Shown: positions 42,617-53,494, counted from the first letter of the stretch. The stretch: 64,000 nt of DNA from Thiofaba sp039822285 (GCF_039822285.1 NZ_JBAJEY010000005.1:1-64000); one strand, 5' to 3'. The notes: generated by a model from the letters alone, not told the origin. Numbers and translations are program-made.

Positions 42617-43501
42617 ATGACCCAAAGGAAAGGCATCATCCTTGCCGGCGGCTCCGGCACCCGCCTGCATCCCGTCACCCTCGCGGTGAGCAAGCAACTC
42701 ATGCCGGTGTACGATAAACCCATGATCTACTACCCGCTGAGCACCCTGCTGCTTGCCGGTATCCGCGACATCCTGATCATCTCCACTCCGCAGGACACAC
42801 CGCGCTTCGCGCAGCTGCTCGGCGATGGCAGCCAGTGGGGCATCCATCTCGAGTACGCCGTCCAGCCGTCGCCGGACGGCCTGGCCCAGGCCTTCGTCAT
42901 CGGCGCAGATTTCCTCGGCAGTGCGCCCTCGACGCTGGTTCTCGGTGACAACATCTTTTATGGCCATGATCTTCAGAGTCGTCTCAAGGCCGCCAACCAA
43001 CATCGCAATGGCGCCACCGTCTTCGCCTACCCGGTGCACGACCCGGAGCGCTATGGCGTCGTGGAATTCGATACCGAGGGGAGGGCCATCAGCCTCGAGG
43101 AAAAACCCGCGAGGCCGAAGAGCCGCTATGCGGTCACCGGCCTGTACTTCTACGATCAGGCGGTTGTTGACATGGCACGCGAGCTCAAACCCTCCCCGCG
43201 GGGCGAGCTCGAGATCACCGACATCAATCGCCTCTACCTCGAGCAGGGCCGGCTAGATGTGCAGCTCATGGGGCGCGGGGATGCCTGGCTCGACACCGGC
43301 ACCCATGACTCGCTCCTTGAGGCTAGCCTGTTCATCCAGACCTTGGAGAAACGGCAAGGGCTCAAGATCGCTTGCCCGGAAGAGATCGCCTGGCGGCATA
43401 AGTGGATTACCGATGAGGACCTGGAGCAGCTGGCCCAGCCGCTGGCTAAAAGTGGTTACGGCCAGTACCTGCTGCGCCTTTTGACCGAGCGGGTATTCTG
43501 A
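42617..43501 (+). CDS. rfbA: Glucose-1-phosphate thymidylyltransferase
   Basis: Makes dTDP-glucose from glucose-1-P and dTTP. The 294 residues have the nucleotidyltransferase loop LAGGSGTRLHPVT (10-22), KQLMPVYDKPMIYYPLS, the base/metal site LVLGDNIFYGHDL and EEKPARPKSRYAVTGLYFYD. The start at 42617 lies 1 bp after the rfbD stop; a longer frame to 42596 only overlaps rfbD. The stop shares a base with rfbC. Confidence 0.97.
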   Translation: MTQRKGIILAGGSGTRLHPVTLAVSKQLMPVYDKPMIYYPLSTLLLAGIRDILIISTPQDTPRFAQLLGDGSQWGIHLEYAVQPSPDGLAQAFVIGADFLGSAPSTLVLGDNIFYGHDLQSRLKAANQHRNGATVFAYPVHDPERYGVVEFDTEGRAISLEEKPARPKSRYAVTGLYFYDQAVVDMARELKPSPRGELEITDINRLYLEQGRLDVQLMGRGDAWLDTGTHDSLLEASLFIQTLEKRQGLKIACPEEIAWRHKWITDEDLEQLAQPLAKSGYGQYLLRLLTERVF

Positions 43502-44046
43502 TGAAGGTGATTCCAACCGCCATCCCCGAGGTGCTCATCCTGGAGCCGAAGGTCTTCGGCGACTCTCGCGGTTTCTTCATGGAGAGCTACAACGCAAGGA
43601 CCTTCGGCGAGGCGACAGGCCTTGATATCCAGTTCGTTCAGGACAACCACTCGCGCTCCGTCAAAGGCGTACTGCGCGGACTGCACTACCAGCTACAGCA
43701 ACCGCAGGGGAAGCTCGTGCGCGTCGTGCGCGGCATGGTTTTTGACGTGGCCGTCGATGTACGCAAGTCCTCCCCGACCTTCGGCCGGTGGGTTGGGATC
43801 GAGCTCTCCGAAGACAACCACCGTCAGCTTTGGATACCGGCGGGGTTTGCGCATGGCTTTCTCGTCCTGAGCGAGAACGCCGACTTCCTCTACAAGACCA
43901 CCGACTACTACGCTCCCGAACACGAACGCTGCATCGCCTGGGATGATCCGACCATCGGCATCGAGTGGCCGCTGGACGCCCCGCCCCTTCTTTCGGCTAA
44001 AGACCGATTGGGGATTTCACTGATGGAAGCCGAAGTCTTCAGCTAA
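43501..44046 (+). CDS. rfbC: dTDP-4-dehydrorhamnose 3,5-epimerase
   Basis: Cupin-fold epimerase, 181 residues. Family signatures are EPKVFGDSRGFFMESYN, the catalytic-histidine segment VKGVLRGLHYQLQQPQGKLVRV, and PAGFAHGFLVLSE. It completes the dTDP-L-rhamnose pathway and ends the rfb operon. Confidence 0.97.
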   Translation: MKVIPTAIPEVLILEPKVFGDSRGFFMESYNARTFGEATGLDIQFVQDNHSRSVKGVLRGLHYQLQQPQGKLVRVVRGMVFDVAVDVRKSSPTFGRWVGIELSEDNHRQLWIPAGFAHGFLVLSENADFLYKTTDYYAPEHERCIAWDDPTIGIEWPLDAPPLLSAKDRLGISLMEAEVFS

Positions 44047-44123
44047 ACGTCGAGGGCGTCTCGAGACATCCCCCTCTTCGCATTCAGCTATCATGTCCCT
44101 TTAATCTCTCCTGATTGCCCATC

Positions 44124-45965
<1,842 letters not shown>

Positions 45966-46042
45966 GAGTCATACCCCAGACGTTGCATGTTACTCTCCCT
46001 CTGCTAGATTGTGCGTTACATGCAACCCTTCTGGAGTCACTC

Positions 46043-46255
46043 ATGGCCATCCCCGTCAACGAACGCGTACAGAAGCGCCGCCAGATCCTTCGCCAGGCGG
46101 GATTGCGCCCCATTCAGATTTGGGTGCCCGATACGCGCCGGCCGGGCTTTGCTGAAGAGTGCCTCCGTCAGTCGCGCATGCTGCATGGCGACTCCAATGA
46201 ATCGGACATCCTCGGCTGGATCGAGTTGGGCACGGACACGGAAGGCTGGACATGA
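46043..46255 (+). CDS. MazE-family antitoxin (DUF3018-like)
   Basis: A protein of 70 residues with a basic N-terminus (NERVQKRRQILRQAGLRPIQIWVPDTRRPGF), the pattern of the DUF3018 MazE-like antitoxins, and an acidic C-terminus (LGTDTEGW) that would contact the toxin. It is preceded by CTGGAG about 6 bp before the ATG. The stop overlaps the MazF-like toxin start by 4 bp. An open frame upstream to 45983 has no ribosome-binding site and was not used. Confidence 0.85.
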   Translation: MAIPVNERVQKRRQILRQAGLRPIQIWVPDTRRPGFAEECLRQSRMLHGDSNESDILGWIELGTDTEGWT

Positions 46256-46578
46256 AACGTGGCGACCTGGTCACCGTGTCACTCCCAGGGGATTACGGTA
46301 AACCGCGGCCGGCCTTGCTCATCCAGTCCGATCTATTCAGCCTACACCCTTCGGTGGTGGTTCTCCCCATCACCAGCGAACTGCGCGACACCCCGCTCTT
46401 CAGAATCAACCTGCCCCCCTCCGATGGCAATGGACTCCACAAGCCCTCGCAGGTGATGGTCGACAAGCCGTTCACACTGGCCCGAACCAAGGTTGACGCC
46501 CCCTTCGGAAGTATTGATGAAGGCACGATGATCGAAGTCGAACGCGCCTTGGCCGTGTTTCTGGGCATCGCCAAATAA
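46252..46578 (+). CDS. MazF/PemK-family endoribonuclease toxin
   Basis: A protein of 108 residues with the PemK/MazF fold signatures KRGDLVTVSLPGDYGKPRPALLIQ (split here by the usual Gly-Lys-Pro-Arg-Pro core), VVVLPITSEL and PSQVMVDKPFTLARTKV. MazF toxins cleave mRNA at short sites when released from MazE. It is coupled to the antitoxin gene by an ATGA overlap. The length is typical and all core segments are intact. It is the second toxin-antitoxin pair in the window. Confidence 0.9.
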   Translation: MKRGDLVTVSLPGDYGKPRPALLIQSDLFSLHPSVVVLPITSELRDTPLFRINLPPSDGNGLHKPSQVMVDKPFTLARTKVDAPFGSIDEGTMIEVERALAVFLGIAK

Positions 46579-46708
46579 GCGATCCCCTTGCGAGCGACAA
46601 AAATGCGTTTTCTTGGATTTTTCCTATAGATCAACCGCTTGGCATGCGCTAATAAGGAGCATGGCTCGGCAATCTCGCCCAGCCATGCAACGCACAAGGA
46701 GCTTCAGG

Positions 46709-47014
46709 ATGATCAAGTCGCTTTTTCGTCCCTTTGTCCTCGCCTTGGCCCTCAGCCCCCTGACCGCCTTGGCTGCCGACCCGCTCGATATCAATAACGC
46801 CACCGCCGCCCAGCTGGAGAGCCTCAATGGCATCGGCCCCGCCAAGGCGCAGGCCATCATCGACTACCGCACCAAGCACGGCCCCTTCCAGAAGGTCGAG
46901 GACCTGGAGAAGGTCGACGGCATCGGCCCGAAGATGGTGGAAAAGCTCAAGCCCATGGTCACGGTCAAGGCCCCGGCCGCTGCGGCCACACCCACGACGC
47001 CGGCCAAGCGATAA
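46709..47014 (+). CDS. ComEA-like secreted helix-hairpin-helix protein
   Basis: A protein of 101 residues with a signal peptide (MIKSLFRPFVLALALSPLTALAA) and one ComEA-type domain: DINNATAAQLESLNGIGPAKAQAIIDYR followed by a second hairpin VDGIGPKMVEKLKP. It ends in an Ala/Pro/Thr tail. ComEA proteins bind DNA in the periplasm and aid uptake in naturally competent bacteria, though short forms are widespread outside competence loci. AAGGAG lies 7 bp before the chosen ATG. An in-frame ATG at 46661 also follows an AAGGAG, but with only 1 bp spacing. Confidence 0.87.
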   Translation: MIKSLFRPFVLALALSPLTALAADPLDINNATAAQLESLNGIGPAKAQAIIDYRTKHGPFQKVEDLEKVDGIGPKMVEKLKPMVTVKAPAAAATPTTPAKR

Positions 47015-47100
47015 CCTAGCAAGGGAGGCTCATGCGAGGGCGGCTCCGGCCGCCCTTTGGCATGGTATGGTTGGCTCATCGCATTTGAAGGAGGCACCTC

Positions 47101-47679
47101 ATGGGTCATCCACTCCGCGTCGAACGCCTTAGCCCCGACGAGTACCTGCGCGAAGAAGAGCTCGCCAAGGTCAAGCACGAGTACCTCGATGGCCGCATCT
47201 ATGCCATGGCCGGGGCGAGTGAGCGGCATAACCGCATCACCCTCAACATTGCCTTTCATCTTCGCAGTGTCACGCGCGGCAAGCCCTGCGGCGTGTTCAT
47301 GGCCGACATGAAGGTGCGCGAGCGCAGCTCCAATATCTTCTACTACCCGGACGTGATGCTGGTCTGCGACCCGAGCGACGACCATCCCTACTACAAGGAG
47401 CGCCCCTGCCTGATCGTCGAGGTGCTCTCGCCCTCGACTGCCACCATCGACCGGCGGGAGAAATGGCGCACCTACCGCGACATGTCTTCCCTCAAGTACT
47501 ACCTGGTGGTGAACTCGGACCAGGCGGAGGTGGAGGTGTACAGCCGCGCGGAGGATGGCGGCTGGCAGGTGGCCATGCTCGAGGGCGGCGAGGTGCTGAT
47601 CATCGACTGCCCCCCCATCCAGGCCGCCCTTTCGCTGGAGGACATCTACGAGGACACAGGCCTCGCCCTGCCCATTTGA
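47101..47679 (+). CDS. Uma2-family (DUF820) putative endonuclease
   Basis: A protein of 192 residues of the restriction-endonuclease-like Uma2 family. The PD-(D/E)xK-type core is seen as YYPDVMLVCD, then LIVEVLSPSTATIDRREKW, with E and D acidic residues followed by the typical K/R-W-Y segment (KWRTYRDMSSLKYYLVV). Uma2 genes are very numerous in some environmental bacteria; their biological role is not established. A strong AAGGAGG precedes the ATG. No partner gene is linked to it. Confidence 0.88.
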   Translation: MGHPLRVERLSPDEYLREEELAKVKHEYLDGRIYAMAGASERHNRITLNIAFHLRSVTRGKPCGVFMADMKVRERSSNIFYYPDVMLVCDPSDDHPYYKERPCLIVEVLSPSTATIDRREKWRTYRDMSSLKYYLVVNSDQAEVEVYSRAEDGGWQVAMLEGGEVLIIDCPPIQAALSLEDIYEDTGLALPI

Positions 47680-47728
47680 ACTAAGGTTCTTGCGCGGCGG
47701 AATCCGGACTGCGGATCTGCCTTGGGCT

Positions 47729-47799
47729 GTAGGAGGCCCGCCCGCGGGCCGATAAACCCATGCTCAATGGCCAAGTCGCGGCGAGGGCGCCGCTGCTAC
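47729..47799. repeat. REP-like element, locus B
   Basis: Tandem heads GTAGGAGGCCCGCCCGCGGG-type and TCGCGGCGAGGGCGCCGCTG-type, as at 4284. The element lies in the 232-bp gap between the Uma2 gene and miaB, which otherwise shows nothing recognisable. Confidence 0.75.
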
Positions 47800-47911
47800 G
47801 CAGCCCCCCAGACCGATGGCGCACGTTCATGCGATGGCCCTGCCCCATAGCCTTCGCGGGATCAAGGGCTTAGAATGCCGCCCCTTCATCCACTGCGACT
47901 GGTTAACCTCC

Positions 47912-49264
47912 ATGAATCGCGACCAAACCGCCTCCCCCGCCGCGCCCAAGAAGGTCTACATCAAGACCTGGGGCTGCCAGATGAACGAGTACGACAGCCA
48001 GAAGATGGGCGATGTGCTGCATGCCTGCGAGGGCATGGAGCTGGCGCAGACCCCGGACGAGGCGGACGTGATCCTGCTCAACACCTGCTCCATCCGTGAG
48101 AAGGCGCAGGAGAAGGTGTTCTCCCAGCTCGGCCAGTGGAAGGAGCTCAAGCGCGCCAGGCCGGAGCTCGTGATCGGCGTGGGCGGCTGTGTAGCCAGCC
48201 AGGAGGGCGAGGCGCTGCGTGAGCGCGCGCCGTTCGTGGATGTGGTGTTCGGCCCGCAGACCCTGCACCGCCTGCCGGAGATGATCCGCGAGGTGAGAAC
48301 CTCCGGCCAGCCGGTGGTGGACATCTCCTTCCCCGAGATCGAGAAGTTCGACCGCCTGCCCGAGCCGCGCGCGGAGGGGCCGACCGCCTTTGTCTCGATC
48401 ATGGAGGGCTGCTCCAAGTACTGCACCTTCTGCGTGGTGCCCTACACCCGTGGCGAGGAGGTCTCCCGTCCGTTCGACGACGTGCTGGCCGAATGTGCCC
48501 AGCTCGCCGCCCAGGGTGTGCGTGAGATCAACCTGCTGGGCCAGAACGTCAACGCCTACCGCGGCACGATGCACGACGGCGGCGTCGCCGACCTGGCCCT
48601 TTTGATCGAATACGTGGCCGCCATCGATGGCATCGAGCGCATCCGCTTCACCACCTCGCACCCGGTGGAGTTCACCGACCGGCTGATCGAGGCCTACCGC
48701 ACCGTGCCCAAGCTTGCGAGCTTCCTGCACCTGCCGGTGCAGTCCGGCTCCGACCGCATCCTCGCGGCGATGAAGCGCGGCCACACCGCGCTCGAATACA
48801 AGGCCAAGATCCGCCGCCTCAAGGAGGCCCGGCCGGGGATCAGCATTTCTTCCGACTTCATCGTCGGCTTCCCCGGCGAGACGGAGGCCGACTTCGAGGC
48901 GACGATGAAACTGATCCGCGAGGTCGGCTTCGACCAGTCCTTCAGCTTCATTTACAGCGCCCGCCCCGGCACCCCGGCGGCGAGCCTGCCGGACGACACC
49001 CCGCTCGAAGTGAAGAAGGAGCGCCTCTACCGCCTGCAGGAGCTGATCAACAGCCAGGCCCGCGCGATCAGCGAGGCCATGCTCGGCACCACCCAGCGCA
49101 TCCTGGTCGAAGGCCCCTCGCGCAAGGACGAGCAGGAGCTGATGGGTCGTACCGAGAACAACCGTGTGGTGAACTTCAAGGGCGGCGCGCGGCTGATCGG
49201 CCAGTTCGTCGACGTGCGCATTACCGAGGTGCTGCCCAACTCGCTGCGCGGGGAAGTCATCTGA
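47912..49264 (+). CDS. miaB: tRNA-2-methylthio-N6-dimethylallyladenosine synthase MiaB
   Basis: Methylthiolates i6A37 of tRNAs. The 450 residues have the N-terminal UPF0004 domain with three cluster cysteines (TWGCQMNEYD, LNTCSIRE, GVGGCVASQ), the radical SAM motif CSKYCTFC and a C-terminal TRAM domain. The frame is open back to 47816, but the ATG at 47912 gives the family-like N-terminus. It leads the conserved group miaB-phoH-ybeY-corC-lnt. A C/G-run repeat follows its stop. Confidence 0.97.
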   Translation: MNRDQTASPAAPKKVYIKTWGCQMNEYDSQKMGDVLHACEGMELAQTPDEADVILLNTCSIREKAQEKVFSQLGQWKELKRARPELVIGVGGCVASQEGEALRERAPFVDVVFGPQTLHRLPEMIREVRTSGQPVVDISFPEIEKFDRLPEPRAEGPTAFVSIMEGCSKYCTFCVVPYTRGEEVSRPFDDVLAECAQLAAQGVREINLLGQNVNAYRGTMHDGGVADLALLIEYVAAIDGIERIRFTTSHPVEFTDRLIEAYRTVPKLASFLHLPVQSGSDRILAAMKRGHTALEYKAKIRRLKEARPGISISSDFIVGFPGETEADFEATMKLIREVGFDQSFSFIYSARPGTPAASLPDDTPLEVKKERLYRLQELINSQARAISEAMLGTTQRILVEGPSRKDEQELMGRTENNRVVNFKGGARLIGQFVDVRITEVLPNSLRGEVI

Positions 49265-49362
49265 AATCCCCCCCCTCCCCCTCGCAGGGGGAGGGGGGGG
49301 ATGAGGCGTAGCCAATCCCCCTCTCCCTAACCCTCCCCCGCCAGGGGGAGGGAAGGTGCCTG
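49265..49362. repeat. C/G-run palindromic repeat between miaB and phoH, with G-quadruplex motif
   Basis: Unit 1 (49267-49300) has CCCTCCCCC-TCGCA-GGGGGAGGG arms. Unit 2 (49317-49360) is the inverted copy of the 19184 element: on the minus strand it reads G5-A-G3-TTA-G3-AGA-G5 (49339-49317), next to CCTCCCCC-TGGC-GGGGGAGG arms. Confidence 0.85.
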
Positions 49363-49377
49363 ATTCAAGGTGATCAA

Positions 49378-50454
49378 GTGTTACATCGGCTGGATGGTCT
49401 CCGACCCCAGCCCCCGGTTGAAATTTCCCCTTCCCCAGCCCATGATCGTGACCATCCCTTCCATGTCACGCCGAATTTGAGCCCCTTGCTGCAAACCCGC
49501 GCCTTTCTCCTCACCCCCGAGGACAACACCCGCCTTGCCAACCTCTGCGGCCAGCTCGATGGTCACCTGCGCATGATCGAACGCCGCCTGGGCGTCGAGA
49601 TCAACAACCGCGGCTTCCAGTTCCAGGTCATCGGCCCGGAGGATGCCGCTGCCACGGCCGTCAAGCTCCTGCACGACCTGTACACCCAGACCGAGCACGC
49701 CGTGCTCAACAGCAGCGCCGTGCATCTCGCCCTGGTCGAGAGCGGGTTTGGTGATGAGGCCGAGAGCGCGCCGGAGGAGGCCCTGCCCGAGGAGTTTTCC
49801 ATCCGCACCCCGCGCAGCCTTATCCGCGGGCGCGGCGCCAACCAGGTGCGCTACCTGCGCGACATCCGCACCCACGACCTGTCCTTCGGCATCGGCCCCG
49901 CCGGCACCGGCAAGACCTATCTTGCGGTGGCCTCCGCAGTCGAGGCGCTGGAGAAGGAAGAGGTGCGCCGCATCGTGCTGGTGCGCCCGGCAGTCGAGGC
50001 CGGCGAGCGGCTGGGCTTTCTGCCCGGCGACATGGCACAGAAGATCGACCCCTACCTGCGGCCGATGTACGACGCCCTGTACGAGATGTTTGGTTTCGAA
50101 CGCGTGGCGAAATACATCGAGCGCAACGTGATCGAGGTCGCGCCGCTGGCCTTCATGCGCGGCCGCACCCTGAACGAGGCGTTCATCATCCTCGACGAGG
50201 CGCAGAACACCACGGTCGAGCAGATGAAGATGTTCCTCACCCGCATCGGCTTCGGCTCGCGTGCGGTGGTGACCGGGGATGTGACCCAGATCGACCTGCC
50301 GCGCGCACAGACCTCCGGCCTGCGTCACGTGATCGAGATCCTCAAGGACGTGGACGGGGTGAGCTTCACCTTCTTCCAGGCCCGCGACGTGGTCCGTCAC
50401 CCCTTGGTCAAGCGCATCGTCGCGGCTTATGAGAAGGCTGACATCCATGCTTGA
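49378..50454 (+). CDS. ybeZ: PhoH-family ATPase (YbeZ)
   Basis: Cytosolic PhoH-like NTPase of 358 residues if started at GTG 49378. The conserved part begins near residue 34 (LSPLLQTRAFLLTPEDNTRLANLCGQ in family style, with E. coli-like NARLANLCG). It has Walker A GPAGTGKTYLA and Walker B AFIILDEAQNTT, then VVTGDVTQIDLP. The first 30 or so codons look unlike the family and adjoin a repeat, and no ATG is available in frame; a TTG at 49477 may be the true start. YbeZ works with YbeY in rRNA processing and ribosome quality control. Confidence 0.9.
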   Translation: MLHRLDGLRPQPPVEISPSPAHDRDHPFHVTPNLSPLLQTRAFLLTPEDNTRLANLCGQLDGHLRMIERRLGVEINNRGFQFQVIGPEDAAATAVKLLHDLYTQTEHAVLNSSAVHLALVESGFGDEAESAPEEALPEEFSIRTPRSLIRGRGANQVRYLRDIRTHDLSFGIGPAGTGKTYLAVASAVEALEKEEVRRIVLVRPAVEAGERLGFLPGDMAQKIDPYLRPMYDALYEMFGFERVAKYIERNVIEVAPLAFMRGRTLNEAFIILDEAQNTTVEQMKMFLTRIGFGSRAVVTGDVTQIDLPRAQTSGLRHVIEILKDVDGVSFTFFQARDVVRHPLVKRIVAAYEKADIHA

Positions 50455-50902
50455 TCTCGAAATCCAGTACCCCGAGACCGGCCCCGCCGGCCTGCCCGAC
50501 GAGACCACCTTCACCCGCTGGGTGCGCGAGGCCCTGGGCGAGCGCGCCACCGGCCTGACCCTGCGCCTGACCGATGCCTCCGAAATGGCCGCCCTGAACC
50601 AGCAGTACTGCGGCAAGGCTTACGCCACCAACGTGCTGTCCTTCCCGCTCGAATTCCCGCTGGAGAGCGGCATCCCGTACATCGGCGACATCGTGATCTG
50701 CCCCGAGGTGGTCGCGCGCGAGGCCGCGGAGCAGGGCAAGCCGCTGGAGGCCCATTACGCCCACCTTACCGTGCATGGCGTGCTGCATCTCTTGGGCTAC
50801 GATCATGAGACCGAGGAGGAGGCGGTGGAGATGGAAACGCTGGAGACACACATCCTCGCCAGACTCGGCTACCCCGACCCCTACCAACCCATTGACGACT
50901 AA
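50447..50902 (+). CDS. ybeY: Endoribonuclease YbeY
   Basis: Metal-dependent single-strand RNase involved in 16S rRNA 3' maturation. The 151 residues carry the zinc-binding motif HLTVHGVLHLLGYDH (H-G-x-L-H-L-x-G-Y-D-H), preceded by ATNVLSFPLEFP and YIGDIVICPEV. The ATG at 50447 overlaps the phoH end by 8 bp, and its stop shares a base with corC. Order phoH-ybeY-corC-lnt is conserved in many proteobacteria. Confidence 0.96.
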   Translation: MLDLEIQYPETGPAGLPDETTFTRWVREALGERATGLTLRLTDASEMAALNQQYCGKAYATNVLSFPLEFPLESGIPYIGDIVICPEVVAREAAEQGKPLEAHYAHLTVHGVLHLLGYDHETEEEAVEMETLETHILARLGYPDPYQPIDD

Positions 50903-51795
50903 TGGACGATTCCTCACCCAGTGAAAACGCAGGCCAACCTCGAAGTTGGCTTGACCGGATTGCCCAGCTGCTTGGCGGCGAACCCCGCAATCGGGAAGAC
51001 CTGATCGAAACCCTCGAGACCGCGCAGGAGCGCGGCCTATTCGATTCGACCGCCCTGGCCATGATGGAGGGCGTGCTCGAACTGCACGATCTGCGTGCGC
51101 GCGACATCATGATCCCCCGCGGCCAGATGGACGTGATCGAGCTGGACGCCCCCTTCGAGGACATCCTGCGCCAGGTCCTGGCTTCGGGCCACTCCCGTTA
51201 TCCGGTGATCGGCGAAGACCGTGACGAGGTCGTCGGCATCCTGCTGGTCAAGGACCTGCTACGCGCTCTCCCGCTGAAGGGCAACGGTCAGGATGAAGCC
51301 GAGCATGACGCCCCCTTCGACATCACGCCTCACCTGCGCCCGGTGCTTTTCGTGCCGGAGAGCAAGCGCGTGGATGCCCTGCTGGCCGAGCTTCGGGCCT
51401 CACGCAACCATATGACCGTGGTCATTGACGAGTACGGCGGCGTGGCCGGCCTGATCACCATCGAGGACATCCTCGAGCAGATCGTCGGCAACATCGAAGA
51501 CGAATACGACGTGGAGGAGGATGTCCACATCCGCGCCGCGGGGCAAGACCGTTACATCATCCATGCCCTCACCCCGATCGAGGAGTTCAACGAGACCGTG
51601 GGCGCCCACCTGCCCGATACGGACTTCGACACCGTCGGCGGGCTGGTCACCCACACCCTCGGTCATCTGCCGCAGAAGGACGAACGCATCGAGTTGGACG
51701 GCTTCGAGTTCCGCGTGGTCAGCGCCGACAGCCGCCGCCTGCACCGCCTGCGGGTGACGCGCATCCAGCCCGCGGAGGGGCAGGAAGAGGGATAA
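50902..51795 (+). CDS. corC: CBS-domain magnesium/cobalt efflux-type protein CorC (YbeX)
   Basis: A protein of 297 residues without membrane helices. Two CBS domains (about 70-125 and 135-195; ARDIMIPRGQMDVIEL, SRYPVIGEDRDEVVGILLVKDLL, NHMTVVIDEYGGVAGLITIEDILEQIVG) are followed by a CorC/HlyC C-terminal domain (about 205-290). It lacks the DUF21 membrane domain of the longer YfjD-type paralogues. Its role in Mg/Co homeostasis is known from the family; a link to ribosome functions through ybeZY is suggested by context. Confidence 0.94.
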   Translation: MDDSSPSENAGQPRSWLDRIAQLLGGEPRNREDLIETLETAQERGLFDSTALAMMEGVLELHDLRARDIMIPRGQMDVIELDAPFEDILRQVLASGHSRYPVIGEDRDEVVGILLVKDLLRALPLKGNGQDEAEHDAPFDITPHLRPVLFVPESKRVDALLAELRASRNHMTVVIDEYGGVAGLITIEDILEQIVGNIEDEYDVEEDVHIRAAGQDRYIIHALTPIEEFNETVGAHLPDTDFDTVGGLVTHTLGHLPQKDERIELDGFEFRVVSADSRRLHRLRVTRIQPAEGQEEG

Positions 51796-51826
51796 GGCGC
51801 TGAGTTGCGTTGATGCGCCAAAATCA

Positions 51827-51934
51827 TCTCCGCGACACGCGGCTCCTACAGCCCCATCGCATCCCCGTGGGAGCGGCGCCCTCGCCGCGATGAAGGGCCG
51901 AAAGGCCCATCGGCCCGAGGGCGGGCCTCCTACT
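51827..51934. repeat. REP-like element cluster, locus C
   Basis: Three heads: CTCCGCGACACGCGGCTCCTAC (51829-51849), GTGGGAGCGGCGCCCTCGCC (51867-51890) and the inverted TCGGCCCGAGGGCGGGCCTC (51910-51934). It fills most of the 208-bp corC-lnt gap. Confidence 0.75.
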
Positions 51935-52003
51935 GAAAGCCCACGTGCCGCTGTGATCCCCCCGAATCATTGAGCCCCCGGCCACCTCACCCCATCTCCC
52001 ATC

Positions 52004-53494
52004 ATGCCACGCCTCTCCCCCTGGACCGCCCGCCTCCTCGCCCTCCTGCTCGGCGCAGTCCTGCCGCTGGCCTTCTCCCCCTTCGATCTGTGGCCTATCG
52101 CCATCCTCGCCTCCGCAGGACTGCTCTGGCTCTGGCAGGGGGCCACGCCACGCGAGGCGCGCTGGATGGGCTACGCCTTCGGCCTCGGTCAGTTCGGCGT
52201 GGGGGTGAGCTGGGTCTACAACAGCCTCCACCTGTTCGGCGACGCCATCGCCCCGGTCGCGGGCCTCATCACCTTCCTCTTCGTCGCCGTGGCGGCGGCC
52301 TTCCCGGCCCTTGCGGGCGAGCTCGCCGCACGGCTGAGCGCGCCCGGCACGGCCAGGCGCCTGTTCCTCGCCCTGCCGCTGGCCTGGGTGCTGCTGGAGC
52401 TTGTGCGCGGCATCTTCCTCGGCGGCTTCCCCTGGCTGAACCTCGGCGCGAGCATGCTGGCCACGCCCCTCGCAGGCTACGGCCCGCTGCTGGGCGAGTA
52501 CAGCATGGGCCTTGCCGTGGTGCTGAGCGCGGCCGCACTCGTCGGCTTGCTTAAGCGCCGCACGGCCCGCATCGCCCTGCCGCTGCTGACCGGGGTGTGG
52601 GGCCTGGGATTCGCGCTTGGACAGATCGCCTGGGTTCAGCCTGCCGGCGAGCCGGTGTCGGTGGCGATCGTGCAGGGCAATGTGGAACAGGCGCGCAAGT
52701 TCGACCCCGAGCGCTTCGAGGCCACCCTGGCGACCTACCGCTCGCTCACCGAGGCGAACAAGGATGCCAGGCTGATCCTGTGGCCGGAGACGGCGGTGCC
52801 GGACCTTGTGTCACAGGCCGCCCCCTTCCTGATCGAGATGCAGGACAGGGCCCGCGAGCACGGTGTCCAGATCGTCGCCGGGGTGTTCGACGAAGACCGC
52901 TTCGGCCACTACTACAACGCCCTGATCACCCTGCCCGTGGACGGAGGGCGCTACCACAAGCGCCACCTGGTCGCCTTTGGCGAGTTCCTGCCGCTGCGCT
53001 TTTTGATCGAGCCCTTCAAGGCCTTCATCCAGGTGCCGATGTCCGACCTCACCTCCGGGGCGGATGAGCAGCCCCTCCTCCAGCTGGCCGGCCACCCTGC
53101 GGGCGCCTCGATCTGCTACGAGGCCGCGCTCTCGCGCGAGATCCGCCTCGCCCTGCCGCAAGCGAGCTTCCTCATTAACGCCAGCAACGACGCCTGGTTC
53201 GGCGACTCGCTCGCACCGCATCAGCACCTGCAAATCGCCGCGATGCGCAGCCTGGAGAGCGGCCGTTGGATGGCCCGCGCCACCAACACCGGTATCTCTG
53301 CCCTGATCGACCCTCACGGCCGGGTGGTGGCGCGCACACCCCAGTTTGAGCAGGCCGTGCTGCGCGGCGAGATCACGCCCATGCAGGGGGCCACCCCCTT
53401 CGTGCGCTGGGGCGAGTGGCCGCTGTGGCTGTTGGCCGGCCTGGGACTGGCCGGTCTCGCCCTGCGCGGCCTGATCCGGAAACGCCAGGGCTGA
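52004..53494 (+). CDS. lnt: Apolipoprotein N-acyltransferase Lnt
   Basis: Inner-membrane enzyme that adds the third acyl chain to lipoproteins. The 496 residues have an N-terminal multi-helix region (about 1-210) and a periplasmic nitrilase-like domain. The catalytic triad segments are visible: WPETAVPD (Glu), YHKRHLVAFGEFLPLR (Lys) and GASICYEAALS (Cys). A final transmembrane helix lies near residues 468-490. It converges with the SafE-like gene, with only 6 bp between the stops. Confidence 0.96.
   Translation: MPRLSPWTARLLALLLGAVLPLAFSPFDLWPIAILASAGLLWLWQGATPREARWMGYAFGLGQFGVGVSWVYNSLHLFGDAIAPVAGLITFLFVAVAAAFPALAGELAARLSAPGTARRLFLALPLAWVLLELVRGIFLGGFPWLNLGASMLATPLAGYGPLLGEYSMGLAVVLSAAALVGLLKRRTARIALPLLTGVWGLGFALGQIAWVQPAGEPVSVAIVQGNVEQARKFDPERFEATLATYRSLTEANKDARLILWPETAVPDLVSQAAPFLIEMQDRAREHGVQIVAGVFDEDRFGHYYNALITLPVDGGRYHKRHLVAFGEFLPLRFLIEPFKAFIQVPMSDLTSGADEQPLLQLAGHPAGASICYEAALSREIRLALPQASFLINASNDAWFGDSLAPHQHLQIAAMRSLESGRWMARATNTGISALIDPHGRVVARTPQFEQAVLRGEITPMQGATPFVRWGEWPLWLLAGLGLAGLALRGLIRKRQG

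Noticed and set aside
44047..44123. glmS ribozyme
   Set aside because: That ribozyme is a Gram-positive feature and needs a longer leader; the 77-bp gap shows no such core.
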